A DNA stretch of 32,387 bases from Fidelibacterota bacterium (GTDB lineage: Bacteria; Fidelibacterota; Marinisomatia; Marinisomatales; UBA1611), in the NCBI GenBank assembly GCA_029936885.1, contig JAPYRR010000014.1:1-32387 (forward strand), written 5' to 3'. Below the pieces are notes generated by a model, which was not told the DNA's origin, made no database searches, and saw only the letters and a program-made list of their open reading frames with translations. How positions within the stretch are numbered: the stretch's first letter is position 1; the number at the start of each line of letters is the position of its first letter. Made by a program: the position numbers and the translations under genes. Positions 19,801 through 26,771 of this stretch are shown here, one piece after another.

Positions 19801-20382
19801 GATGTTAATGATGATGGAGATAGGAATAATCCATGGCGTCTCCACTATCCTTGGGAAGGTGGAGAAGAAATGGTCATCTCTCCGAAAAAATTATTTGTTG
19901 ATGGAGATAAATGGTTTTCTGACATGACGAAACTTGGCGAAGAAGTTGGAATAGCAGATACCGTTTGTCTGGACACAATAAAGGTTGTTCCTAATCCCTA
20001 CAGGGCAAGTTCGAGGTTTAATGAAACTCCAGATTCGCGAAAGATTCGCTTCACCCATTTGCCTAAAAAATGCCAAATTTCTATTTATACTATCACAGGT
20101 GAAATAGTTACGACATTCCAGCATGATGAAGAATTTGACGGCAATGAGTGGTGGAATTTAAAAACTGGAAATAATCAGGATGGTCCTGAAGTTGCTCCAG
20201 GATTATACATATTTGTTATTGAATTTCCTGAAGAACAGGAGTATTGTACAGATAGCTATGATCCGAGTAAAAAGCGGAGAGGCAGCCGAATGAATGATTA
20301 TTATACCAACAATAAGTATGATTCGAAAAGATTTATTGAAAAAACCAAGTTTTTTATGGGCAAATTTGCGGTGATCCGATGA
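16885..20382 (+). CDS. Large secreted protein B with four PKD-like domains, fibronectin-III module and VVPNPY-type sorting domain
   Basis: The 1165-residue protein has a signal peptide (SIFYICIFILLGSQFNYAQ), then four PKD-like Ig repeats at about 24-120, 126-215, 221-310 and 312-400, each opening with an ADAGD/AYAGDD/AFAGE type strand and containing a YEW or YQW core. A fibronectin-III-like module follows near 403 (FEGYKLYRS inside), homologous to that of 12672-15869. The C-terminal domain from about 1030 has VVPNPYRA, IRFTHLP, IYTITGE, PGLYIFVIE and ends GKFAVIR, but carries a basic insertion of ~35 residues (around KKRRGSRMNDYY) just before that ending. PKD arrays are usual in surface adhesins and polysaccharide-active proteins. 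It overlaps the second PorV-like gene by 4 bp. Specific function unknown. Confidence 0.8.
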   Translation: MKKSIFYICIFILLGSQFNYAQTCVADAGDNLVVCDGEGSSHKVYLDGSRSSVTGGEINYEWTVLTIIADGLEISSSQSDEVDPYFKYPDEILSDTTFLIELRVFDDDEICENRDTMEVFCYANMCPTAYAGDDQTLSNGCDLTAMLDGTESEDPQDEEIMYQWSSLEGYDDNISESNSSTPTFTFPEVDTDRIFSFKLIVSDAIHEVSDTVRISYLNNDAPVADAGNDLETCEYSFYLNASQSYDVNWNELSYSWSSLDGLTLNGTSSKTPIVTSPTDLTEETTYRIVLDVNDGYCSSYDTVLITIQDNLCPIAFAGETVRVPKYDAQSVVLNASDSFDPEGDELSFEWTTPSGETVTDSVITVADQSPNGRYSNYVYKLKVMDSENAIAEDSVEVIFSRFSSPVSPAVYAVASHARVLVSWEATSENYPDSLTGYYDFEGYKLYRSTDNGESWGGEDEKLYDFNGDFVGWKPYAQFDYDEDEDFNQCIYDPDECEPEDTRQTHIYGLDPLAPRFSLGSDTGIEYSYVDSNVIDGVEYTYTVTAYDIGLSPFEVSYSEIDTSGIYEADTLWSSLNPGQFLGPDTLQYYNEAGQWIRDAANATRGFPSLESRRGNSSDQNFITVIPGYTALDISFPDADDIEALFTSNTNNIGTGIRDYFIVDRTKIVQDNIIYEIQADQGPLAVDGMACENPHVFGYVVTDTMGTPKATMTYYEENLNFYEKDSISGLPGTVIDNGSYVVPVYDIVTKVGKWSDQFKGIRFKMENEIPLNTSLVPDVEIDTLIWGWTDPGMEPMDSLTMVELFFNVWPELSYTNIASYNRRLNFDYKIEFFDEPIGDTLEVGDGFMYTPFRITNMWTGKKVGLKCDDFGSLDAGPTDESNGARDLVWNRSEEIYLRRDSIRVAGELIETYNYNLDLSLWVPRDYSAQWWRTRSEYDHTKGYDQGDTIYYKQMLWVASIPTSAGENPLSIYNDVNDDGDRNNPWRLHYPWEGGEEMVISPKKLFVDGDKWFSDMTKLGEEVGIADTVCLDTIKVVPNPYRASSRFNETPDSRKIRFTHLPKKCQISIYTITGEIVTTFQHDEEFDGNEWWNLKTGNNQDGPEVAPGLYIFVIEFPEEQEYCTDSYDPSKKRRGSRMNDYYTNNKYDSKRFIEKTKFFMGKFAVIR

Positions 20383-21402
20383 GATATTTCTACCTTCTCC
20401 TGATGATACCTGGCCTGGTATTAGGTCAGTATCGTGATATTCCTGATATTGTAACGAAAGTTGCTACATCTGCTGGTGGGTTCTTAAAACTAGAGACATC
20501 TACCCGGGCCATCGGTATGGGTGGGTCTCAAGTTGCTTCCGGTCGTGGCGTATCGGGTATTCCTTATAATCCAGCCAGTATCGCATTTATAGAAAAGAGT
20601 GAGGTTTACTTTTCTCAAGTGAATTACTTGGCAGGTATCACCCATGGAGTCCTGACCTATGGTACCCGAATAACACCCTCTGATTATATCGGATTTCACT
20701 TATTTTATTTAGATAGTGGTCCCATGGCAGTAACAACAGAACTTTTCCCAAATGGAACGGGAGAAAACTTCAGAGTTTTCTCAATGGCCATGCGCACAAC
20801 TTATGCAAGACGCTTGACAGATCGGTTAAAAGTGGGTGGATCTTTAAATTATATCCGAGATGCCATAGCAGAGACGAAGATGCAAACAGTCTCATTTGAT
20901 ATTGGTTCCAACTTTGATACAGGGATCTATGGAATGATTTTAGGGATGAGTATCACAAACTTTGGTCCTGAAGTAGAATATACAGGAGAGGACCTAACGG
21001 TTCCAGTTGCAGACACGATTGATGTGGATGGCAGTCTTCAACGTATAACAGATAAATTTCCTTTACCCTTAGTTTTTAGACTCGGCATAGAGAATGAACT
21101 GATGGGACCTAATAGTACATTTATTAAAAATGAGATCCATCGATTAATCTTTAGTATTGATGGCATTAAGCCCAGTGACTACACAGTTTATGGCAGTATG
21201 GGGATGGAGTATGCTTGGCAACGTTTGGCATTTGTTCGGGCAGGCACTCATTTCGGTCATGATACAGCCGGGTTCAGTCTGGGTGCTGGTATAAATCTTC
21301 GCTTAGGCAAGATGGCATTGAAAGTAGATTATGCCTTTGTGGATTACGGCATACTCACGAATACAAATCAACTCGCTATTGGACTGGATTTTTAAAGATG
21401 AA
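20359..21402. repeat. Perfect 1044-bp direct repeat, copy 2
   Basis: Second copy of the unit described at 15846-16889. It ends with the same aaagATGAA, but here the ATG opens only a 22-codon reading frame (21398-21466) with no signal-like sequence, whereas in copy 1 the ATG is the start of a 1165-codon gene. Confidence 0.95.
20379..21395 (+). CDS. PorV/PorQ-family outer-membrane beta-barrel protein, copy 2 (identical to copy 1)
   Basis: This gene has the same 338 residues and same nucleotides as 15866-16882, including all synonymous sites. Its start overlaps the stop of PKD protein B (ATGA), exactly as copy 1 overlaps secreted protein A, so each large secreted protein of this operon is followed by its own PorV-like gene. 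It is the last gene of the operon: the following 99 bp have no further coupled gene and appear to hold a new promoter. Both products would be the same protein, so the second copy adds dosage or stoichiometric coupling rather than new specificity, unless the duplication is an assembly error. Confidence 0.85.
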   Translation: MRYFYLLLMIPGLVLGQYRDIPDIVTKVATSAGGFLKLETSTRAIGMGGSQVASGRGVSGIPYNPASIAFIEKSEVYFSQVNYLAGITHGVLTYGTRITPSDYIGFHLFYLDSGPMAVTTELFPNGTGENFRVFSMAMRTTYARRLTDRLKVGGSLNYIRDAIAETKMQTVSFDIGSNFDTGIYGMILGMSITNFGPEVEYTGEDLTVPVADTIDVDGSLQRITDKFPLPLVFRLGIENELMGPNSTFIKNEIHRLIFSIDGIKPSDYTVYGSMGMEYAWQRLAFVRAGTHFGHDTAGFSLGAGINLRLGKMALKVDYAFVDYGILTNTNQLAIGLDF

Positions 21403-21411
21403 TCAGAACCC

Positions 21412-21443
21412 TTGTTTTAAATCTCTACCTCAAGGTATCTTTA
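21412..21443 (+). promoter_or_regulatory. Candidate Bacteroidetes-type promoter for the Asp-box secreted protein
   Basis: TTG at 21412-21414, 21 nt, then TATCTTTA at 21436-21443 matches TTG / TAnnTTTG at all but the final base. The predicted transcript would start about 45 nt before the ATG at 21495. No convincing terminator lies between the end of the PorV-like gene and this site, so read-through is also possible. Confidence 0.35.
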
Positions 21444-21483
21444 AGTTCATTATTGATGATTTTTAAATACGAAACAACAAAAA

Positions 21484-21488
21484 AGGAG
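21484..21488 (+). promoter_or_regulatory. Shine-Dalgarno that fixes the start at 21495
   Basis: AGGAG within aaaaaggagtacccc, 6 nt before ATG 21495. It selects this start over the track's 21453, which lies upstream of the site and adds 14 non-signal residues before the signal peptide. Confidence 0.8.
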
Positions 21489-21494
21489 TACCCC

Positions 21495-23759
21495 ATGAGA
21501 AAAGCAGTTATTATTGGATTAGCAATTGTGCTATCCATCCCTGTTTTTGGACGGTCAATCCAATCAAATAAACAAGCAGATAAAACACCGCCAACAAAAC
21601 TACCACGTTTGGTGGAACCTGCATTAATCAATACCCATGGTGGTAACAATCTACATGGTCCTATTACACACCATGTGAATAGAGATTCAGAATTCTCTTC
21701 AGTTTTGATAGATTCATCATTGAATGGATATGGGGCTTATAACCCAACTCCTAACCCTTTGGCATATGCATTGGATGAAGGTTATATTGCGGTTTATAGG
21801 CAGTATCAGGGATCATATGAGGATGGGTTTACTGCAGGATATATTGGTGCATCACAATCTGAAGATGGTGAAGAATGGTTTTCAGAACAAACATTAAATA
21901 CATCATATCCTACAGGAGAAGAAGAACCTACCCTGCCAACTGCTACAGGTACACCTCAAGGACGTTATCCCAGTGCTGGTTTTGTACCAGACGGAGCTCC
22001 CACAGCAATTTGGAATGAATATACAAATACTGGCCAGGGTGGTGGTCAATATGGTGGCTATCCTCTTTATGCATACGATTCTGAAGGAATTGGAGAATTC
22101 TCAACATGGTCCAATACATACCATTTAAACAATGGTTGTGGTACGCTTCCCTGTGATCCTCCAGATCTTTGGAATGGTAATGCAACTGTAAATGGTGGGG
22201 ATGGTTCTCCGATATTAACAGGAATTTATAGCGGATGGTCAGATTCACCTTCTGCCTATTATTGGATTTCCAGCTCTTATCATTATGATGGTTATTTCAT
22301 CATGAACGATCCTTATGTTATTGCAAGTGATGGTGATTTAGATGATAATGATGATCCACTGTGGTATGATGGGGGTGGATATACGTCTTCACCTGATTAT
22401 CATATCAATGAAGAAGGGATTGGATACATGGGTCTAATCAGTTATACCTATATGTCTGATACTGAAAGTCCAAAACTTCATACCTTCTTTTACAAACACA
22501 CAGATAATCATGGGGAAACCTGGTCATCGGACGAAGGCTTTAATAACACCGGATACAATTATATTTCTGATGAGGTCATGATTAACTTATCTGATTCGTT
22601 GTATACCATGTGGTCTGAAAACACGGAAGATTACCCAGATCAACTTTGGTACCCTTGGGCAGAGTGTGATAGTCTAGATGATTCCGGAAATACGATAACT
22701 TACACGTGTGGTGATAGTATGTGGTTTTCTAATGTAGAAGGGCCCAGCTTTCTAACACCAGGGTGGTTCTTCTTTTATGATTTTGATATGAGAACGGACA
22801 AGGATGGTGGCTTGCACATGGTTACAATTGCTATCCCAAGTGTATGCCCAGATGAAATAGGTGGCTGTGACGATTTAGATGACGACGGATTAGCTGATAC
22901 CTTGTATAATTGGTATTGGAACAGTGCAGGGCATTACTATTTTTATAATCCGGATCCTGTTGATAACCCAGATAATTGGACTGCTACGTTTCTGAATGAC
23001 TTTAATGATACCTATAATGCTGATTGGGCAGATTCTGATATTCCTTTTATTAACTCTACAGCTGGTTATGGACCATGGTATTACTTTTATCCTCAAATCA
23101 CTTTAAGTGCTGAAGATGACAGTGAGGTCATGTGGTATGCTTCAGCTGAGGGCTCTGAATTCGCATATAATTCTGATTCATCACTTTACCTTCCTGGAGA
23201 TATTGACATTTATATGGCAAAATCAACCAATTTGGGTAAAGATTGGTCAGAATTAGAAAATGTGACAAATACACCTGGAGGAATATTCCCGGATAAATCA
23301 CTTGAAGTTGGCGTCCACTTGGCAAATGTAGCCAATGATGATGAAGTAGCTGTCTTCTTCCAAATGCCTGATTTTTATAATGAATCCTTACCACCAGCTC
23401 TTGGATACGAAGATTACCAAAATCGTGTCTATGTTGGTTTGTATGGAAATGATTATGAATTTGTTGGGAATGACGGTGAAATGGGTGTGACACCTGAAGC
23501 ATTTACCTTGAGTCAGAATTTTCCAAATCCTTTCAATCCAATTACACACATCAAATATGATGTGAATATGGCTGGGCTTGTAACAATGGACTTATTTGAT
23601 ATTCGAGGATCAAAGGTTAAATCACTTATTAATGAGTCGAAAACAGTGGGGTCTCATGAGTTCGCTTTTGATGGCTCGAGTATTTCCAGTGGAGTCTATT
23701 TTTATAGTATGACTGTGAATGGGGTTACCCAGACTCGTAAGCTCGTGTTAATGAAATAA
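21495..23759 (+). CDS. Secreted Asp-box (BNR-like) protein with T9SS type-A sorting domain
   Basis: The protein is 754 residues from ATG 21495, chosen for its Shine-Dalgarno and because it opens a clean signal peptide (RKAVIIGLAIVLSIPVFG). The body has at least three Asp-box-like turns, SEDGEEW, TDNHGETW and STNLGKDW, typical of sialidase-type beta-propellers, but no sialidase active-site set was recognised, so an enzymatic role is not claimed. The last ~87 residues are a sorting domain: FTLSQNFPNPFNPITHI, LFDIRGSKVKSL, SSGVYFYSM and the basic ending RKLVLMK. It is monocistronic by appearance, with a promoter candidate upstream and a strong terminator at 23786. Likely a cell-surface or secreted propeller protein; ligand unknown. 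Confidence 0.8.
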   Translation: MRKAVIIGLAIVLSIPVFGRSIQSNKQADKTPPTKLPRLVEPALINTHGGNNLHGPITHHVNRDSEFSSVLIDSSLNGYGAYNPTPNPLAYALDEGYIAVYRQYQGSYEDGFTAGYIGASQSEDGEEWFSEQTLNTSYPTGEEEPTLPTATGTPQGRYPSAGFVPDGAPTAIWNEYTNTGQGGGQYGGYPLYAYDSEGIGEFSTWSNTYHLNNGCGTLPCDPPDLWNGNATVNGGDGSPILTGIYSGWSDSPSAYYWISSSYHYDGYFIMNDPYVIASDGDLDDNDDPLWYDGGGYTSSPDYHINEEGIGYMGLISYTYMSDTESPKLHTFFYKHTDNHGETWSSDEGFNNTGYNYISDEVMINLSDSLYTMWSENTEDYPDQLWYPWAECDSLDDSGNTITYTCGDSMWFSNVEGPSFLTPGWFFFYDFDMRTDKDGGLHMVTIAIPSVCPDEIGGCDDLDDDGLADTLYNWYWNSAGHYYFYNPDPVDNPDNWTATFLNDFNDTYNADWADSDIPFINSTAGYGPWYYFYPQITLSAEDDSEVMWYASAEGSEFAYNSDSSLYLPGDIDIYMAKSTNLGKDWSELENVTNTPGGIFPDKSLEVGVHLANVANDDEVAVFFQMPDFYNESLPPALGYEDYQNRVYVGLYGNDYEFVGNDGEMGVTPEAFTLSQNFPNPFNPITHIKYDVNMAGLVTMDLFDIRGSKVKSLINESKTVGSHEFAFDGSSISSGVYFYSMTVNGVTQTRKLVLMK

Positions 23760-23785
23760 TTTTTCACGAAAAATAAATCTAAAAA

Positions 23786-23830
23786 TAAAGTGGGACATTG
23801 TGAGGGCAGTGTCCCACTTTATCGTTTTAT
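23786..23830 (+). terminator. Strong intrinsic terminator after the Asp-box protein gene
   Basis: TAAAGTGGGACA ... TGTCCCACTTTA forms a perfect 12-bp stem (23786-23797 with 23810-23821) with a 12-nt loop, then tcgttttat. The track's start for the next gene (GTG 23800) sits in the loop and is rejected. Confidence 0.85.
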
Positions 23831-23843
23831 ACGTAAATAACAT

Positions 23844-23847
23844 GGAG
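23844..23847 (+). promoter_or_regulatory. Shine-Dalgarno that fixes the start at 23854
   Basis: GGAG followed by 6 nt and ATG 23854. It overlaps an earlier in-frame ATG at 23842 (ATGGAG), which has no Shine-Dalgarno of its own. Confidence 0.7.
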
Positions 23848-23853
23848 AATCTT

Positions 23854-26703
23854 ATGCGATCATTTTTATGGGTTTTTACTGCGATGAGCCTTTTAATAGG
23901 AAAGGATATCACATATAAAATTCAAAACTTAACTCAAGACTCACACCAATTAATTTCTGTAAGGGGTGTGGGACAAACACAACAACATACCAATTCAAAC
24001 AGATCTTCTCGTGATGATACTACAACTATTTGGCTCGAAGATTTTGAAGGAGATGTTTCCGGATGGACTGTTGCATCAGAATGGGAATTAACAGAAGAAT
24101 CTAGTTTCAGTCCAACACATAGTTTTAATATGGATGATGACAACTATGATGTTGTTTCAAGCCTTATTTCACCTATTCTCTCAGTTCCTGCACTCGAATC
24201 TGAAAATGAAACATTAAAACTTAATTTTGCATTATGGTGCGATTTCCCAGATTTTGATGGCTCAGGTGATAATTATCTAGAGGATTATTATTGGGTTGAT
24301 ATTGCGAACGTTACTGACGTTCCTGTCTTTTTTCATGAAACAAATTTCGATGCGTACGATGGTCAAAGTTGGTGGTGTGGAGATCCGGGTGTTGGTGGAT
24401 ACCTTGATGCTTGGGTACAAGTACTTCAATCGCCCACGATTACACTTCCTGCAATTGATCCTACCATGTCAGCTATGTTGAAATGGGGTCTTGAGGATTA
24501 TGCTGGTGCCTCTGTGGGTGGAACATGTACAGATGGATGGGATGCGGCAAACGTTCGTATTTCAAATGATGGTGGTTCCACTTGGAACCTTCTAAATGGA
24601 AGCGATCTATACGATTTTAGTTATGGATACGGCTGGATTTATAATGATAGCGAATATGACTGCGGTGGTTCCCTTGAACAGGTGGCTGCAGGTTGGGGTG
24701 GTCAAGCTGATTGGCATGAAGTAACCTTTGATCTTAGTAGTTATGCTGGGCAAGAAGTCATCATCCAATTCGCATTTGGTTCTGATCCTGCTTATTCAAC
24801 ACCAGACGATAATACATTGACCGGTTTTATGGTGGATGATATTGTGGTTTCAGGTGGGAATGGTGAAGTTGTTTTTACAGATAACGCAGACGATGAAAAT
24901 TATATGATTCCCATGAATGGACTAGAGTTTGCTTGGGAACAATTATTTTATGATTATGGCGATGTATCTCGCCCAGGGAGTCTAGGATGGGAGATTTATC
25001 CACCCGGAGCTCCGTTTAACGGGAATGCTCAGTTAGATATTTCTGGATACGCAGGTGATGATATACGAGTTCGTTTTACTGCTCGTACAGATGATAATGA
25101 TGATGGTGGAAATGGTGAAGGACTTTATATAGATGATGTTCACATGTGGAAAGTTTCCTTTAATAATGTCCCCATGGTTGACAATCTTGAAGCAGTTGGC
25201 CTTGATAACCAGGTTGTTGTTTCTTGGGATATGCCTCCTGGCGGCAGTTATGATGGGGATGATATTTCATTTGTGGATGGATCGTTAGAAGATGCGATCT
25301 GGATGGAAAGTGGTACTTCTGTTATGGGAGAGATGTTTAATATGCCCTATGGTGTTGAAGCTGTTTTTGCAAACTCAAGTGCAGTTTGGGGCGAACCAGA
25401 TCATGGCGGTACAACAACCTTATATGGTTATGAGGTTGTGGCCGGAACCCCATTACCCACTGCAACCTATTCTACTTCTATCACTTTGGATGAAGGAGTA
25501 TGGAATATGGTTGACCTAGGGTGGACATTTACAGGTGATTTTGTATTAGCAATTGAGGTGAGTACAACCATTGCCATTTCAATTGATGCAGATGCTGCAC
25601 CTGGTCAACATTCCTGGGCAAACTTAGGTGGCTGGCAACCATGGACAGAAGTGGCCTTGGAATATGGATTGACTGATGGGGAATTCGCGGTCAATGCAAA
25701 TGTAACCACTGTTGGTGGTATTGATCCTGTTTTCAACGTATACCGAAGCATGAATGGTGATGACTTTAGCATGATGTTCAATGGTGAAGGAATCGATGAT
25801 AATATGTATACGGATAATACCGTTCAAAATGGAAATGAGTATTGTTACCAAATCACATCTATATACAATGATGATGAAAGTAACCCTGCCGGTCCTGTCT
25901 GTGCAATGCCAGAAGCGCAAACCATTTATGAAATTGCATATGATGATGGAACTGATGAAACGAGTATTAATGCAGGAGAAATGAATTTTCTTGGTGTAAA
26001 ATTCACTCCAAATAGTTACCCTGTAGATTTATATAGGGCGAGTTTTTATACTGTTGGTGCATCCAATGGTGTTGGCTTCGTAAATATTTGGGATGATGAT
26101 GGAACCGATGGTTTACCAGGAACTCCTCTTATAGAAAATGTACCTATCACTTTTGCCGGTGGAAATTGGACACAGGTTTCCTTAAGTAATTATGGTGTTA
26201 CGATTGATGATGGTAGTTTTTATATCGGTTGGATGGAAATGGCACAAACACCTCCGATTGGTGTTGATACAAATAATCCAGCAACATACAGTTACATTGA
26301 TGTTGGAATTGGTGTTGGTTGGGAGCCATTCGGTAATTACTTTGACGGCGCACTAATGATTCGCGCCGAAGTCGATTCCGTTAATGCTATGGGACTCGAT
26401 GATTTGGAAGGGAATGTCCCTGAGTCTTTTGGGCTAAAACAAAACTATCCAAACCCTTTTAATCCGACAACTACAATTGAGTTTAATCTGGCGTCAGATG
26501 CTCTCATTTCCTTAGTATTATATGATGTGACTGGAAGAGATGTTATGAATCTTGTTGATCGTAATCTTGATGCGGGGCATTATTCATTCGGATTAAATGC
26601 AAGTGATCTGCCTTCGGGGATGTATTTTTACAAACTATCCGCGCAGGACTCTCAAAACCATTTGATGTTTACATCAACTAAAAAACTGGTCTTGATGAAA
26701 TAA
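23854..26703 (+). CDS. Large multidomain secreted protein (jelly-roll, fibronectin-III, sorting domain)
   Basis: The protein is 949 residues from ATG 23854; the track start at GTG 23800 lies inside the preceding terminator. Signal peptide RSFLWVFTAMSLLIG. Residues about 65-430 contain concanavalin/MAM or 'choice-of-anchor'-like beta-sandwich regions (WLEDFEGDVSGWTV; WHEVTFDLSSYAGQEV; LYIDDVHMW). A fibronectin-III-like fold opens near 439 (NLEAVGLDNQVVVSWDM) and seems to resume near 620 (FNVYRSMNGDDFSMMF), with another domain of about 150 residues between the halves. A related domain occupies about 691-845. The last ~95 residues form a T9SS sorting domain (FGLKQNYPNPFNPTTTI, LYDVTGRDVMNL, basic end KKLVLMK). 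Such composition suggests an adhesin or the accessory part of a surface enzyme; no catalytic motif was seen. Confidence 0.78.
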   Translation: MRSFLWVFTAMSLLIGKDITYKIQNLTQDSHQLISVRGVGQTQQHTNSNRSSRDDTTTIWLEDFEGDVSGWTVASEWELTEESSFSPTHSFNMDDDNYDVVSSLISPILSVPALESENETLKLNFALWCDFPDFDGSGDNYLEDYYWVDIANVTDVPVFFHETNFDAYDGQSWWCGDPGVGGYLDAWVQVLQSPTITLPAIDPTMSAMLKWGLEDYAGASVGGTCTDGWDAANVRISNDGGSTWNLLNGSDLYDFSYGYGWIYNDSEYDCGGSLEQVAAGWGGQADWHEVTFDLSSYAGQEVIIQFAFGSDPAYSTPDDNTLTGFMVDDIVVSGGNGEVVFTDNADDENYMIPMNGLEFAWEQLFYDYGDVSRPGSLGWEIYPPGAPFNGNAQLDISGYAGDDIRVRFTARTDDNDDGGNGEGLYIDDVHMWKVSFNNVPMVDNLEAVGLDNQVVVSWDMPPGGSYDGDDISFVDGSLEDAIWMESGTSVMGEMFNMPYGVEAVFANSSAVWGEPDHGGTTTLYGYEVVAGTPLPTATYSTSITLDEGVWNMVDLGWTFTGDFVLAIEVSTTIAISIDADAAPGQHSWANLGGWQPWTEVALEYGLTDGEFAVNANVTTVGGIDPVFNVYRSMNGDDFSMMFNGEGIDDNMYTDNTVQNGNEYCYQITSIYNDDESNPAGPVCAMPEAQTIYEIAYDDGTDETSINAGEMNFLGVKFTPNSYPVDLYRASFYTVGASNGVGFVNIWDDDGTDGLPGTPLIENVPITFAGGNWTQVSLSNYGVTIDDGSFYIGWMEMAQTPPIGVDTNNPATYSYIDVGIGVGWEPFGNYFDGALMIRAEVDSVNAMGLDDLEGNVPESFGLKQNYPNPFNPTTTIEFNLASDALISLVLYDVTGRDVMNLVDRNLDAGHYSFGLNASDLPSGMYFYKLSAQDSQNHLMFTSTKKLVLMK

Positions 26704-26723
26704 GCTTGGAACGATAAACTAAT

Positions 26724-26757
26724 AATGAGGGGTTTTTAACAGCCCCTCATTTTTTTA
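26724..26757 (+). terminator. Intrinsic terminator after the multidomain secreted protein
   Basis: AATGAGGGG ... CCCCTCATT is a perfect 9-bp stem (26724-26732 with 26743-26751) with a 10-nt loop followed by a run of seven Ts. The next start codon is only 15 nt further on. Confidence 0.88.
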
Positions 26758-26771
26758 AAGAGAACAATTTT

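Noticed and set aside
15846-21402. Transposon or insertion sequence as the cause of the 1044-bp repeat
   Set aside because: No transposase gene, terminal inverted repeats or target-site duplication is visible; the unit is just a gene with short flanks.
21398-21466. 22-codon ORF after PorV copy 2
   Set aside because: No signal, motif or ribosome-binding site of note; best seen as a by-product of the duplicated ATG.
21453-21494. ATG start at 21453 for the Asp-box protein
   Set aside because: The AGGAG and signal peptide both point to ATG 21495.
23800-23853. GTG start at 23800 for the multidomain secreted protein
   Set aside because: It lies in the loop of a perfect 12-bp terminator and puts non-signal residues before the signal peptide; ATG 23854 has a Shine-Dalgarno at 6 nt.
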